49,682 nucleotides of DNA from Halovibrio variabilis (GTDB taxonomy: Bacteria; Pseudomonadota; Gammaproteobacteria; Pseudomonadales; Halomonadaceae), in NCBI RefSeq assembly GCF_007991175.1, contig NZ_BJXV01000023.1:1-49682 (forward strand), in the 5' to 3' direction. Under the pieces are notes generated by a model that saw nothing but the letters and a program-made list of their open reading frames with translations, searched no databases and was not told the origin of the DNA. Both the position numbers and the translations under genes were made by a program. Below, in pieces: positions 17,353-26,968 of this stretch. Positions within the stretch are counted from its first letter, which is position 1. The number at the start of each line of letters is the position of its first letter.

Positions 17353-17757
17353 TCATCTACTGCGTTTAGCCTGACGTTTTTCCCACCACTGGCCCAGCCG
17401 GATCCGGCGACGGGCAAAAAATCGGTAACCGGCGTTCATCAAGCCGCGTACGCCCGGTAAGCAAGACAGCCACATCAGCCGCCGGTAGCCCAACACAGCA
17501 TAGAGGGCACGGCTGGCATCCATGCCGACATACCATGCCTGCTGACTATCGCGTAAGTGTAACTGACCCATCATGGCAGCAAAGTCCTGATCATACGCTT
17601 GGGCATCAAAACGCTCGTCTTGAATATCTACCAGCTGGATATGTTCCCGGTGGCGATGCTTTTCTAGCCAAGCGACTTCTTGACGGCAGAACGGGCAGTG
17701 GCCGTCGTGAAATAAAATCACGGGCGGGGCGGCATGTAGCGGTGAAAAGCGGTTCAT
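17353..17757 (-). CDS. DCC family thiol-disulfide oxidoreductase (YuxK-like)
   Basis: 134-residue member of the DCC (DUF393) family, named for the motif seen here as DGHCPFC at residues 18-24 (C21, C24). These are thioredoxin-fold proteins with a predicted redox-active CxxC. The start is ATG at 17757, which overlaps the photolyase stop as TAATG and has AGGAG inside the photolyase 3' end. A longer frame from 17793 would lie in the upstream gene. Co-transcription and likely translational coupling with the photolyase suggest a job in the same light-repair or redox context. Confidence 0.88.
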   Translation of the reverse strand: MNRFSPLHAAPPVILFHDGHCPFCRQEVAWLEKHRHREHIQLVDIQDERFDAQAYDQDFAAMMGQLHLRDSQQAWYVGMDASRALYAVLGYRRLMWLSCLPGVRGLMNAGYRFFARRRIRLGQWWEKRQAKRSR

Positions 17758-19334
17758 TATGGCTCCTGTTGGGTGTAGCCAGCGGTATGGCACGCTTGAC
17801 CATAGCCAGGCGACGTTTCAAGTTGTTGTAAAAACTGTTCAGCCTGCTGGTGCATGGCCTCGCGCTTTTCATCGGACATACGCTTTAGCGAACCGTAAAT
17901 CAGCTTCATGCGTGGGTTCTTGCTAAGCTGCTCAGCGTTTGTTTCGAGAAAGTGCCAGTAAAGGCTATTGAACGGGCAGGCGTTAGGTCCGGTGACTTGT
18001 TTGGGCGAGTAACGGCAGTGCTGGCAGTGATCGGACATTTTGTCGATATACTTGCCTGAAGCGCAGTAGGGCTTGGACCCCATTAAGCCGCCGTCACCGT
18101 GAAGCACCATGCCCAGGGTGTTGGGCAGTTCCACCCATTCACTTGCATCGGCATAAACCGCTAAATACCAGTCGCATAGCGCTTCAGGTTTAACCCCGCA
18201 CAGCAGGGCAAAATTGCCGGTGACCATCAGGCGTTGAATATGGTGGGCATAGCTATTGTCGATGGTCATTTGGATGGCGCGCTGAAGGCAGCGCATATCA
18301 GTATCGGCATTCCAATAAAAGGCCGGCAGATCACGTTTAAAGTCGAGCTGGTTGGCACGCTTATAGTCGGGCATCTGGGTCCAGTAAAGCCCGCGCACGT
18401 ACTCCCGCCAGCCGAGAATTTGGCGGATAAACCCTTCCACAGCGTTAATCGGCGCGTCGCCTGCGTAGTAGCGCTGTTCGGCGGCGGCGCAGACTTCTCG
18501 CGGCGATAGCAAGCCGATGTTCATCGCCGCTGAGAGCCGCGAGTGATACAGATAGGGAGCCGAATCGCTGATCGCATCCTGGTAGCGGCCAAAGTGGGGC
18601 AGGCCGTGGCGCGTAAAATGCTCGAGATCCACCAACGCCTGACGGCGGGTAACCGGCAGATTAAAGTGTTCCAGGTTACCCATGTGGTCGCTAAAATGGC
18701 GCTCGGCATCGGCCAGTGCTGCCTGGGTGAGCGCATCGTGGCGATGCTGAGGCAGCGCCGGGAAGTCGAGCGTCGGATCGATAGAGTGGCGGTTATCATG
18801 ATCGAAGTTCCATTGCCCACCGGCCGGTTCGTCCCCTTCCATCAAGAAGCCGGTTTGCTTGCGCTGCTGGCGATAAAAGTATTCAAGCCGTAGCTGTTTA
18901 CGGCCCCTGGCCCATTGGGCAAAGTCATCAGGCGTGGTGAAAAAGCGCTCATCCTCTAAGAGTCGCCAGGGCAGTGAGGCCTTGACGCGCTGGTGCATCG
19001 CATTCCATAGCCGCCACTCGCCGGGGCGTGTCACGCGTATCTCATCGCAGTTGTATTGACGGGCGAGCCGTTCGGCTTCGTCGATCAGTGAGTGGGTGTT
19101 ATCGGCGTCATCCAACGCGCTGTAGTGTACTTGAAAGCCTTTCTCACGCAGCGCCTGGGCAAAGTGACGCATGGCCGCTAAAAAGAGGCCAATTTTGTGT
19201 ATATGATGAGGCACATAGCGCGCTTCCTCGGCGACTTCGCACAGCACGACCACCGCATTGGCGGGCGCCTCTTGTAGCGTGGCTAGCGAAAAGGATAGCT
19301 GATCGCCGAGCACCAAAAGCAAAGGCTTGGACAT
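17757..19334 (-). CDS. Fe-S cluster photolyase/cryptochrome (FeS-BCP, PhrB-like)
   Basis: 525-residue member of the deoxyribodipyrimidine photolyase-related family (FeS-BCP/CryPro), whose characterised members (Agrobacterium PhrB, Rhodobacter CryB) bind FAD, a lumazine antenna and a [4Fe-4S] cluster and can repair (6-4) photoproducts. Four cysteines at C349, C437, C440 and C453 match the PhrB cluster ligands in spacing almost exactly. The N-terminal antenna domain starts LLLVLGDQLS; the FAD region includes ILGWREYVRGLYW and NTLGMVLHGDGGLMGSKPY. Start is ATG 19334 with only a weak ribosome site. Upstream lies an 8-bp inverted repeat (19347-19376). Followed by the DCC gene with 1-base overlap. 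Confidence 0.92.
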   Translation of the reverse strand: MSKPLLLVLGDQLSFSLATLQEAPANAVVVLCEVAEEARYVPHHIHKIGLFLAAMRHFAQALREKGFQVHYSALDDADNTHSLIDEAERLARQYNCDEIRVTRPGEWRLWNAMHQRVKASLPWRLLEDERFFTTPDDFAQWARGRKQLRLEYFYRQQRKQTGFLMEGDEPAGGQWNFDHDNRHSIDPTLDFPALPQHRHDALTQAALADAERHFSDHMGNLEHFNLPVTRRQALVDLEHFTRHGLPHFGRYQDAISDSAPYLYHSRLSAAMNIGLLSPREVCAAAEQRYYAGDAPINAVEGFIRQILGWREYVRGLYWTQMPDYKRANQLDFKRDLPAFYWNADTDMRCLQRAIQMTIDNSYAHHIQRLMVTGNFALLCGVKPEALCDWYLAVYADASEWVELPNTLGMVLHGDGGLMGSKPYCASGKYIDKMSDHCQHCRYSPKQVTGPNACPFNSLYWHFLETNAEQLSKNPRMKLIYGSLKRMSDEKREAMHQQAEQFLQQLETSPGYGQACHTAGYTQQEP

Positions 19335-19346
19335 GAGTTGGCCTGT

Positions 19347-19376
19347 AGTTATACAAATAGTGCTGATAGTATAACT
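19347..19376 (-). promoter_or_regulatory. Candidate operator: 8-bp inverted repeat upstream of the photolyase
   Basis: AGTTATAC (19347-19354) and GTATAACT (19369-19376) are perfect inverse copies separated by 14 bases, so the half-site centres are about two helical turns apart. The element begins 13 bases upstream of the photolyase start codon, where a repressor would block transcription or a leader hairpin would form. The regulator is not encoded here. Confidence 0.5.
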
Positions 19377-19511
19377 TTATGCCGACCTTTGGCTAAAAAG
19401 TGGTAAGATTTATTCAGTTATTTACGTTTTGAGTGGCTGAAATCTGTGTGATTGATGTGCTGAGTAACTGGATTTCCGAGCAGCTTAGGATTTTTATCAG
19501 GAGCAAGAGTA

Positions 19512-20591
19512 ATGACCGAGAATGTCGTCAAGGATCAGCCGGGCGCAGGACGCTTGGCGCATGCACCCAGCGATCATCCGCCGGTGCCACGCGCTAAAGT
19601 AGGCGTTGTGCTAGCTAATTTGGGTACCCCGGATGCTACCGACTATTGGTCAATGCGGCGTTACTTAAGCGAATTTCTGTCGGATAAGCGGGTAGTCGAC
19701 TATGCCGGTTGGAAGTGGCAGCCACTGCTACAGCTGATTATCTTGACCAAGCGGCCGTTCTCATCGGGCAAAGCGTACCGCAGCATTTGGAATAACGAGA
19801 AAAACGAAAGCCCGCTATTGACGACCACCCGCGCTCAGACTGAAAAAATGACCGCGCGGCTAAAAGCGCTTTACGGTGATGATGTTGAAGTTGATTTCTG
19901 TATGCGCTATGGCAACCCATCGACGAAAAGCGTGCTGACGCGCTTGAAGGCGAAGGGCTGCGAGCGAATCGTGTTTTTTCCGCTGTATCCGCAATACGGT
20001 TCGCCGACCACCGCGACGGCGAACGACGAAGCCTTTCGCACCTTGATGAAAATGAAATGGCAGCCCTATATCCGTACGGTGCCGGCTTATTTTGAGCACC
20101 CTGCTTACATTCAGGCGCTGGCCAATTCGGTGCAAGAGGCTTACGACGGCCTGTCGACACGGCCCTCCAAGCTGGTCGCTAGTTACCATGGCGTGCCCGA
20201 GCGCTATTTGCTTGAAGGCGACCCTTACCACTGCCAATGCCAGAAAACCACGCGATTACTGCGTGAGAAATTGGGCTTTAGCAAAGAAGAAGTGGATACC
20301 GCGTTTCAATCGCAGTTCGGCCCTGAGAAGTGGGTGGGCCCGCAAACGGTCAAACACGTCGCTGAGCTGGCTGAGCAGGGGCACAAGCATATCGCGATTA
20401 TGTCGCCCGCTTTCTCATCCGACTGCGTGGAAACCCTGGAAGAAATCGAAGAGGAAATTCACGATAGCTTTATGGAAGCAGGGGGGGAAACGTTTAGCTA
20501 TATCCCTTGCCTGAACGATCGTGATGACCACATTGAGGCATTGCTTGCGGTTATTAATAACGAATTAGCCGGGTGGCTAACAACGCCTTAA
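19512..20591 (+). CDS. hemH: Ferrochelatase
   Basis: Inserts Fe2+ into protoporphyrin IX, the last step of heme b synthesis. 359 residues. Recognised by VGVVLANLGTPDA near the start, FFPLYPQYGSPTTAT, the metal-binding SYHGVPERY with H226, and SPAFSSDCVETLEEI with the catalytic E307. A 27-residue polar N-terminal extension precedes the usual start. ATG lies behind CAGGAGC. It is divergent from the photolyase operon, with 177 bases between the start codons, and is followed by a strong hairpin. Confidence 0.95.
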   Translation: MTENVVKDQPGAGRLAHAPSDHPPVPRAKVGVVLANLGTPDATDYWSMRRYLSEFLSDKRVVDYAGWKWQPLLQLIILTKRPFSSGKAYRSIWNNEKNESPLLTTTRAQTEKMTARLKALYGDDVEVDFCMRYGNPSTKSVLTRLKAKGCERIVFFPLYPQYGSPTTATANDEAFRTLMKMKWQPYIRTVPAYFEHPAYIQALANSVQEAYDGLSTRPSKLVASYHGVPERYLLEGDPYHCQCQKTTRLLREKLGFSKEEVDTAFQSQFGPEKWVGPQTVKHVAELAEQGHKHIAIMSPAFSSDCVETLEEIEEEIHDSFMEAGGETFSYIPCLNDRDDHIEALLAVINNELAGWLTTP

Positions 20592-20610
20592 TTTTTAATC
20601 CCCCCTGATA

Positions 20611-20645
20611 GCAGCCACAACGCGATGTTAATCGCTTGTGGCTGC
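20611..20645 (+). terminator. Terminator hairpin after hemH
   Basis: GCAGCCACAA plus GCGAT pairs with ATCGC plus TTGTGGCTGC: 15 base pairs, one bulged C, loop GTTA. It is followed by TTGCGTTT rather than a clean T run. It separates hemH from the Mrp operon promoter just downstream. Confidence 0.7.
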
Positions 20646-20659
20646 TTGCGTTTAAGCGT

Positions 20660-20688
20660 TTGACTGGTCAGGCAAAACCGCCTGTTAT
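20660..20688 (+). promoter_or_regulatory. Probable promoter of the Mrp operon
   Basis: TTGACT (20660-20665) and TGTTAT (20683-20688) with a 17-base spacer, directly behind the hemH terminator. This gives a leader of more than 100 bases before mnhA. Confidence 0.5.
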
Positions 20689-20810
20689 AAGGTGTAAAGC
20701 AAGAAAATCACTACTCTTCAACGCTGGGATGCCAGTGGCAAGGCATGATGCCAATGGCCTTCGCCTTTGATTTAAAGGCACTGTCTTTCGTTTTTAGGAG
20801 ATTTCGCCAG

Positions 20811-23180
20811 ATGCAACTTGCCGTGTTAATGGGTTTTTTGCTGGCGGCGTCGTCGCCGTTGCTGCACCGTTGGTTCGGCCAGCGCACGAGCCTTGTTCTG
20901 GCGCTATTTCCAGCGGGATTGGCGGCGTGGTTGGCACTTCAGGCCCCTGAAGTCATCGAAAACGGCAGCCTGCTGTTAGCGTGGCAGTGGGTGCCCTCGC
21001 TGGGTATCAGTCTTACCTTTCTGTTGGATGGTTTATCGCTGCTCTTCGGGCTGTTGATTACCGTCATTGGCGCCTGCGTGCTGGTTTATGCCGGTGGTTA
21101 TCTGAAAGATCATCCCGATCTTGCCCGCTTTCATATTGCCTTAGTCGCTTTTATGGTCTCGATGCTGGGGCTGGTATTAGCTGATGGGCTGTTTACGCTG
21201 TTTATTTTTTGGGAACTGACCAGCATTACCTCCTATCTGCTGATCGGTTTTAATCATAGCGATATTGAGGCGCGCAAGTCAGCGCGGCAGGGCTTATTTG
21301 TAACTGTCGCCGGTGGGTTAGCGTTAATGGCGGGACTGGTGCTATTGGGGATTGCTAGCGGCAGCTGGTCGCTGGCTGAAATTCTGAGCGCCGACGCGGA
21401 TCTACGCGAACACGCGCTCTACACGCCAATGCTTATTTGTTTGCTATTAGCGGCATTTACCAAATCGGCACAGTTCCCGTTTCATTTTTGGTTGCCCAAT
21501 GCCATGGCGGCGCCCACGCCGGTCTCCGCCTACCTGCACTCTGCCACCATGGTAAAGGCGGGCATTTACCTACTCGCACGCCTGCACCCGGAGCTTGGCG
21601 GCACTGCCTTGTGGGTGGGCATTCTTTCCGTGGTCGGTGCGACCACGATGCTGGTCGGGGCTTTTTTAGCGATTCATCATACCAATATCAAAAAGCTGCT
21701 CGCCTATTCGACCATTATGACGCTGGGCACGCTGACCATGCTATTGGGCATCGGTAGCGAGTACGCGATGACCGCCTTTGTTACTTTTCTTTTGGCGCAC
21801 TCGCTATATAAAGGGGCGCTGTTTATGGTGGCTGGGATACTGGATCACGAAACCGGTACCAAAGATGTCACCCAAATGGGCGGGCTAAGACCGGTAATGC
21901 CTATCACCGCGACCATCGCTTTGGTTGCGGCACTCTCGTTTGCCGGGGTCCCGCCGCTACTCGGTTTTATCGGTAAAGAGCTGATGCTCGAATCGGTACT
22001 AGGCGCTGATCGCTTCCAGATGCTACTGGTGCTGTTTGCCTTTGTCGCCGCTATCTTGACCATTGCGGTCGCCTTTATTGTGGCGCTACGGCCCTTTTAT
22101 GGTAAGCGCTATCAAACACCGCTTGAGCCTCATGAAGCACCGCTAAGCATGTTAGTGGGCCCGGCGCTGCTCGCCTTGGGGTCGCTCTTGCTAGGCCTAG
22201 TGCCTGCCATGCTGGGAGGCGATGCCCTATTAACGTCAGCCGCGACCGCCGTTGCGGGCCACACTACTGAAGTGACGCTGTCACTGTGGTACGGCGTCAA
22301 CATCGCGCTGATCATGTCGATGGTGAGTCTTGGCTTGGGCTTTTGGCTGTTTAAACGCTGGGATAGCGTCCGCGGCAGGCTGTCTATTTTAAACCCGGTC
22401 ATGCGTCGTGGCCCCGAGGCGGGCTATGAAAGCATGATGAATGGCATTGTGCATTTATCCGAGTGGCAGACGCGCTTATTGCAAAATGGCTATATGCGTA
22501 ACTACATCCTGGTGATGTTAATTACCCTTATCGCGCTAATTGGTAATTCAATTCTACTGCGCCACTCGCCGCAATTTGCCTTTGATCTGGATGTCCGCTT
22601 CCATGAGGCGGCGGTAGTCGGCTGCATGGCAATGGGGGCGCTGTTTGCGACTATCTCTCGGTCCCGGCTCGGCGCCGTTGTGTCCGTCGGCGTCATGGGC
22701 TTCTCCATCGCGCTGATCTTTATTCTCTTTAGTGCGCCAGACCTGGCGATTACCCAACTGCTGGTAGAAACCTTGACGGTGATTTTACTGGTGCTGGTAC
22801 TGTTCCGCCTGCCGCGCTTTTCTAACCTCTCGACCAGTTTTGAGCGCATACGTGACGGCATCGTGGCCGCCACGATGGGGATTTTAATTTGTATGTTGAT
22901 CATGACATCGTGGAGTATTCAGCAGTTTGAACCGATCTCGACCTATATGATTGAGAACAGTGTACCGTTGGCTCACGGGCTCAATATCGTCAATGTCATC
23001 TTGGTGGACTATCGTGCCCTGGATACGTTGGGGGAGATGTTTGTGCTGGCGCTTGCCGCGATCGGCGTCATCGCCATGCTAAAGCTACGCCATGGAGAAG
23101 GGCTCCCTAGCGAGAACGGCGATGGCAAAAATGGCGAGAAACGCAACGCTGCTATTACCAAGGAGCCTTACGATGGTTAA
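20811..23180 (+). CDS. mnhA: Mrp Na+/H+ antiporter subunit A
   Basis: Largest membrane subunit of the Mrp (Mnh/Sha) multisubunit Na+/H+ antiporter, homologous to the NuoL proton-channel subunit of complex I. 789 residues with about 20 membrane segments. Seen: [15 protein letters not shown], the channel block [20 protein letters not shown] followed by [17 protein letters not shown], and a C-terminal MbhD/E-like region ([22 protein letters not shown]). The start at 20811 follows TAGGAG; a start at 20745 would add 22 residues without a ribosome site. Unlike group 2 systems, the MnhB domain is a separate gene. Overlaps mnhB by 8 bases. Confidence 0.93.
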   Translation: MQLAVLMGFLLAASSPLLHRWFGQRTSLVLALFPAGLAAWLALQAPEVIENGSLLLAWQWVPSLGISLTFLLDGLSLLFGLLITVIGACVLVYAGGYLKDHPDLARFHIALVAFMVSMLGLVLADGLFTLFIFWELTSITSYLLIGFNHSDIEARKSARQGLFVTVAGGLALMAGLVLLGIASGSWSLAEILSADADLREHALYTPMLICLLLAAFTKSAQFPFHFWLPNAMAAPTPVSAYLHSATMVKAGIYLLARLHPELGGTALWVGILSVVGATTMLVGAFLAIHHTNIKKLLAYSTIMTLGTLTMLLGIGSEYAMTAFVTFLLAHSLYKGALFMVAGILDHETGTKDVTQMGGLRPVMPITATIALVAALSFAGVPPLLGFIGKELMLESVLGADRFQMLLVLFAFVAAILTIAVAFIVALRPFYGKRYQTPLEPHEAPLSMLVGPALLALGSLLLGLVPAMLGGDALLTSAATAVAGHTTEVTLSLWYGVNIALIMSMVSLGLGFWLFKRWDSVRGRLSILNPVMRRGPEAGYESMMNGIVHLSEWQTRLLQNGYMRNYILVMLITLIALIGNSILLRHSPQFAFDLDVRFHEAAVVGCMAMGALFATISRSRLGAVVSVGVMGFSIALIFILFSAPDLAITQLLVETLTVILLVLVLFRLPRFSNLSTSFERIRDGIVAATMGILICMLIMTSWSIQQFEPISTYMIENSVPLAHGLNIVNVILVDYRALDTLGEMFVLALAAIGVIAMLKLRHGEGLPSENGDGKNGEKRNAAITKEPYDG

Positions 23181-23604
23181 GTCAGGCACGATTATTCTTA
23201 ATACTGCTGCTCGCTTACTCATGCCTCTGCAACTGCTGTTTTCAGTTTTTTTGCTGCTAAGGGGACACGACGAGCCGGGCGGCGGCTTTATCGCTGGCCT
23301 GGTGGCCGCGGGGGCGTTTACGCTTTATCTGTTTGCCTTTGGGGTCAGCGCTACCAAAGAGGTGCTGCGCATGGTCGACCCTCGCGACTTGATTGGGGTT
23401 GGTTTACTGCTGGGAATGATCTCGGTATTGCCCGCATGGTTTATGGGCCAACCGTTTTTGACCGCTCAGTGGTGGACGATTCCAATCATCGACTTTAAAG
23501 CCTCCACACCGCTGATTTTTGATGTTGGGGTGTATTTTGCGGTGCTGGGTTCCGTCACTGGCATGGTGATGTCGTTAATGGAGGTCGACAAGGATGAACC
23601 TTGA
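23173..23604 (+). CDS. mnhB: Mrp Na+/H+ antiporter subunit B
   Basis: 143-residue MnhB-domain membrane protein with four predicted membrane helices. Typical block [20 protein letters not shown] at about residues 27-46, which is diagnostic for MnhB. The true start is ATG 23173 behind AAGGAGCC, overlapping the end of mnhA by 8 bases; longer frames upstream lie in mnhA. Works in the hetero-oligomeric antiporter with subunits A-G. Confidence 0.94.
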   Translation: MVKSGTIILNTAARLLMPLQLLFSVFLLLRGHDEPGGGFIAGLVAAGAFTLYLFAFGVSATKEVLRMVDPRDLIGVGLLLGMISVLPAWFMGQPFLTAQWWTIPIIDFKASTPLIFDVGVYFAVLGSVTGMVMSLMEVDKDEP

Positions 23605-23622
23605 GTTACCAGGAGGCCCCAC

Positions 23623-23970
23623 ATGGAACCGTTAATGGCGCTAGCGATCGGCCTACTCTACGCGACGGCTATTTTCATGATGCTGCGTCGCTCTATCGTC
23701 AAGCTAGTGATTGGTTTGATGCTGCTGTCTAACGCCGCCAATTTACTGATTTTTACCACCGCCGGTATGACACGCGGGGCGCCGCCGTTGATCCCGGAGG
23801 GCATGACCCAGCCCTTAGGCGAGGTCGCCGATCCCTTGCCGCAAGCGGTGGTACTGACCGCTATCGTGATTGCCTTTGGGGTGCTCGCGTTCGCGGTGGT
23901 GTTGATTCGCCGCGCCTATGAAGTCGTCAAGGCCGATGATCTCGATAAGATGAAGGATACCGATACGTGA
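23623..23970 (+). CDS. mnhC: Mrp Na+/H+ antiporter subunit C (NuoK-like)
   Basis: 115-residue, three-helix NuoK homologue. Seen: [18 protein letters not shown] and the helix [21 protein letters not shown], both characteristic of MnhC. ATG sits behind AGGAGG. Its TGA overlaps the GTG start of mnhD (GTGA). Confidence 0.94.
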   Translation: MEPLMALAIGLLYATAIFMMLRRSIVKLVIGLMLLSNAANLLIFTTAGMTRGAPPLIPEGMTQPLGEVADPLPQAVVLTAIVIAFGVLAFAVVLIRRAYEVVKADDLDKMKDTDT

Positions 23971-25562
23971 GGCCTGAAGTCGCTCTTCCCGTCCTCTTGC
24001 CATTGCTCTCAGGGGCTATCTCGTTGCTGTTCTGGCGCTCGCGTGCCATGCAGCGCTTTCTGGTAGTGGCAGGCACTATCGCGCTGTTTATTGTCAGCCT
24101 GTGGCTGTTTATATCAACGTTGTCGGAAGGCTACGTCACCATGCAAATGGGCAGTTGGCCAGCGCCCTTCGGGATTACTTTGATTGCCGACTTGCTAAGT
24201 GCCGTGATGGTGCTGATGACCGCCATTATCGGCCTAGCCATGGGTATTTACTCGCTGGCGACAACGGGCCGTGGCCATGAGAAGTTTGGTTATTACCCAT
24301 TGATGCACTTGCTGCTCGCCGGGGTAATGGGGGCATTTTTAACCGGCGATATTTTCAACCTTTATGTATGGTTTGAGGTGATGCTGGTAGCCTCCTTTGC
24401 GCTGCTGATTCTGGGGGGCGAGCGTGCCCAGATGGAAGGGGCAATCAAATACGTCACCTTGAACCTGCTGGCCTCGGTTATTTTTCTGACGGCGGTGGGG
24501 TTGCTCTACGGCATGGTGGGCACGCTCAATATGGCCGATATCGCGCTGCGGATGGAAGCAGCGGAGCATACGGGCATGGTCGAAGTGCTGGCGATCATGT
24601 TTATGGTCGCGTTTGGTATCAAGGCGGCGGCTTTTCCGCTGTTCTTCTGGCTGCCGGCCTCTTATCACACCCCGCCGGTGGCTGTTTCGGCGTTGTTTGC
24701 AGGGCTGCTGACCAAGGTGGGCGTTTATGCGCTGTTCCGTGTTTTTACGTTGATGTTTGATCAGACCATGGGCTATCTGCAGGATATTATGCTTTGGGGA
24801 GCTGCCTTGACCATGGTCACAGGGGTGCTTGGTGCGGCCGCCCAGTACGAATTCAGGCGTATTTTGTCGTTCCACATCGTCAGCCAAATTGGCTATATGA
24901 TACTAGGCTTAGCGCTGTATACCCCCTTGGCGATTGCCGGCGGTGTGTTTGCCATCGTGCATAACATGGTGGTGAAGACCAACCTGTTCTTAATTAGCGG
25001 TATTACCCACCGTTTGCAGGGCACTTACCAGCTTAAAAAGATGGGCGGACTGTACCGAGAGCGTCCCTGGTTAGCGGTTGGCTTCTTTTTTTCGGCCTTC
25101 TCTTTGGCGGGAGTTCCTCCGCTGTCCGGCTTTTTTGCCAAGTTGGTTATTGTGCGGGCGGGCCTGGAGGCCGAAGCCTATGTCGTTACCGGAATAGCGC
25201 TAGCCGTGGGGTTTATGACCCTCTACTCCATGGTGAAAATCTGGAATGAGGTGTTTTGGAAGTCGTTACCCGAAGATAACCACGTGCCTGAAACCGCCAC
25301 GCCGAGCGGTGATGATGGTCGCCTGATCAGGCCCAGCCTGTGGATGATGTATTTGCCGGTTATGTTGCTAGCCATGGGGTCGCTGCTGATTGGGGTCTTT
25401 GCAGAACCCATGATGTGGGTAATGACGACCATTAGTGACCAGCTTCTTTCGCCAGCGGGCTACATTGAAGCGGTGCTGGGTGCGTCGGCCAGTATTGAAG
25501 GCGCCTTGCTTGAACCATTGCCGACAGGGGCTGAAGAAGCCGTTAGGGAGAAAACACCATGA
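23967..25562 (+). CDS. mnhD: Mrp Na+/H+ antiporter subunit D (NuoN/M-like)
   Basis: 531-residue antiporter subunit homologous to NuoM/NuoN, with about 14 membrane helices. Motifs: [20 protein letters not shown] with the conserved Glu in helix 5, and [21 protein letters not shown] with the channel lysine. The start is GTG in a 4-base GTGA overlap with mnhC, implying translational coupling. The stop overlaps mnhE as ATGA. Confidence 0.94.
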   Translation: MRPEVALPVLLPLLSGAISLLFWRSRAMQRFLVVAGTIALFIVSLWLFISTLSEGYVTMQMGSWPAPFGITLIADLLSAVMVLMTAIIGLAMGIYSLATTGRGHEKFGYYPLMHLLLAGVMGAFLTGDIFNLYVWFEVMLVASFALLILGGERAQMEGAIKYVTLNLLASVIFLTAVGLLYGMVGTLNMADIALRMEAAEHTGMVEVLAIMFMVAFGIKAAAFPLFFWLPASYHTPPVAVSALFAGLLTKVGVYALFRVFTLMFDQTMGYLQDIMLWGAALTMVTGVLGAAAQYEFRRILSFHIVSQIGYMILGLALYTPLAIAGGVFAIVHNMVVKTNLFLISGITHRLQGTYQLKKMGGLYRERPWLAVGFFFSAFSLAGVPPLSGFFAKLVIVRAGLEAEAYVVTGIALAVGFMTLYSMVKIWNEVFWKSLPEDNHVPETATPSGDDGRLIRPSLWMMYLPVMLLAMGSLLIGVFAEPMMWVMTTISDQLLSPAGYIEAVLGASASIEGALLEPLPTGAEEAVREKTP

Positions 25563-26032
25563 CGGGAGCCATTTGGAACCTACTGTTAGGGCTGGCGTGG
25601 GTATTGTTAAGCGGTGACTTCAGCGGCCTGAATCTTCTGGTCGGAATGGTATTTGGCTATATCACACTGATATTGATTGAACCCCAGCTCGATGCCTTGA
25701 AAGGCTATCCGGCTCGCGTGCCGCGTTTTATAGGCTTTATTGCCTTTTTTCTTAAAGAGTTGATTCAAGCCAACTTGCGCGTCGCTTTCGATATTATTAC
25801 GCCGCCTTGGCACATGAAGCCGGGGGTGATTGCGATGCCACTGTCGGCGCGCACGGAAATGGAAATCACCATGGTGGCCAATATGATTTCGTTGACCCCC
25901 GGCACGCTAAGCCTGGATGTGTCTGATGACCGTAAGGTGCTGTATATCCATGCGATGTTTTTAGATAACGAAGAAGAGCTACGGCGCAATTTAAAAGAGA
26001 TGGAGCACCGGGCCTTGGAGCTGTTTCGCTAA
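25559..26032 (+). CDS. mnhE: Mrp Na+/H+ antiporter subunit E
   Basis: 157-residue MnhE protein, with N-terminal membrane helices and a C-terminal cytoplasmic domain. The signature is seen as NMISLTPGTLSLDVSDD at about residues 110-126. It overlaps mnhD (ATGA) and mnhF (TAATG). Confidence 0.94.
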   Translation: MTGAIWNLLLGLAWVLLSGDFSGLNLLVGMVFGYITLILIEPQLDALKGYPARVPRFIGFIAFFLKELIQANLRVAFDIITPPWHMKPGVIAMPLSARTEMEITMVANMISLTPGTLSLDVSDDRKVLYIHAMFLDNEEELRRNLKEMEHRALELFR

Positions 26033-26301
26033 TGGATACCGTTATACTGATTGGCCAAGTGATTATGAGCGTGGCGTTGATACTCGCTTTTGTGCGTGTC
26101 GTTCGCGGCCCTAGCTTGCCTGATCGCGTAGTGGCGTTAGAGCTTTTTTCTACCACCGTGGTCGGGCTGGTCGGGGTGTATGCGATTAAGACAGGCGTTG
26201 CCAGTTTTTTAGACGCTGCCATCGTGATTGCGTTGATGGGCTTTTTGGCGGCCATTGGCTTTGCCCGCTTTTTGGAACGAGGAGGCCCGCGGGATGATTG
26301 A
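26032..26301 (+). CDS. mnhF: Mrp Na+/H+ antiporter subunit F
   Basis: 89-residue, three-helix MnhF protein. Seen: RVVRGPSLPDRVVALELFST, the family signature, and a short charged end. The start codon shares a base with the mnhE stop; the stop overlaps mnhG by 8 bases. Confidence 0.94.
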   Translation: MDTVILIGQVIMSVALILAFVRVVRGPSLPDRVVALELFSTTVVGLVGVYAIKTGVASFLDAAIVIALMGFLAAIGFARFLERGGPRDD

Positions 26302-26698
26302 TTTTATAAAGGGCACGTTAATTATTAGTGGCGCGCTGTTTATGCTGCTCGCATCGGTTGGCTTGCTGCGTTTGCCCGATCTGCTAACCCGCATGCACGC
26401 CACCACCAAAGCCGCGACCTTGGGGGTTATTTTAGTGATGCTGGCAGCGGCCATGCATTTCGCTGAAGTAGGCATCGTGGCCCGTTCGTTTGCCATCATT
26501 GTGTTTATCCTGATGACGGCCCCCGTGGCGGCCCATGTGATGGGAAGAGCGGGCTACTTTGTCGGCTCTAAGCTATGGAGCGGTACCGTCAAAGACGAGT
26601 TGCGCCCTAATTACGACCCCTTAACCCATGAACTGAAAAGTGGCTTGGAAACCCAGCAAAACGCCAAGCGACAACCTCGCGAGACTGACCCGGATTAA
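26294..26698 (+). CDS. mnhG: Mrp Na+/H+ antiporter subunit G
   Basis: 134-residue MnhG protein with three membrane helices. The signature GLLRLPDLLTRMHATTKAAT is at about residues 27-46. A polar C-terminal extension of about 30 residues follows the last helix. ATG 26294 has GGAGG nine bases upstream, inside mnhF. Last gene of the operon; a clean terminator follows at 26805. Confidence 0.94.
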   Translation: MIDFIKGTLIISGALFMLLASVGLLRLPDLLTRMHATTKAATLGVILVMLAAAMHFAEVGIVARSFAIIVFILMTAPVAAHVMGRAGYFVGSKLWSGTVKDELRPNYDPLTHELKSGLETQQNAKRQPRETDPD

Positions 26699-26804
26699 AT
26701 TGAACTGCACGATCCAGTGACAATACCCAGCCAGTCATATCGCCTAGCCGGCGGTACCGCCTGATGGTAAAAACACTTAGTTAACCAGCGGGTAACCGCA
26801 ATTG

Positions 26805-26828
26805 AGCCACCTCAGGGTGGCTTTTTTG
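26805..26828 (+). terminator. Intrinsic terminator of the Mrp operon
   Basis: Perfect 7-bp stem AGCCACC/GGTGGCT with loop TCAG, followed by six T. Typical rho-independent terminator about 106 bases after mnhG. Confidence 0.92.
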
Positions 26829-26884
26829 CGTCTGTTGATAGGAAGTCGGTAGACGATGGCGTTTATTTTAACGCAGGCAATATA

Positions 26885-26921
26885 TGTACAATAAAATAAT
26901 GTACAATAATTGTACTGTATA
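26885..26921 (+). promoter_or_regulatory. Cluster of TGTAC boxes upstream of DUF2256/cryptochrome DASH
   Basis: TGTACA at 26885 and 26900, TGTAC at 26911 and TGTATA at 26916. TGTACAATAA is a direct repeat (26885, 26900). GTACAAT-A-ATTGTAC (26901-26915) is a perfect 15-base palindrome. The spacing of 11 bases between the 26900 and 26911 boxes fits repeated operator modules. Placed about 50-85 bases before the DUF2256 start, this looks like an operator region, for example for a MerR-type repressor (inference). Confidence 0.5.
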
Positions 26922-26968
26922 AGACAATGTGTCCACATTTTAGTCTCTCCCGCATACACGCTGTGACG

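Noticed and set aside
26885..26921. CRISPR-like repeat array
   Set aside because: The repeats are short boxes of 5-10 bases without unique spacers and no cas genes are near; operator sites explain them better.
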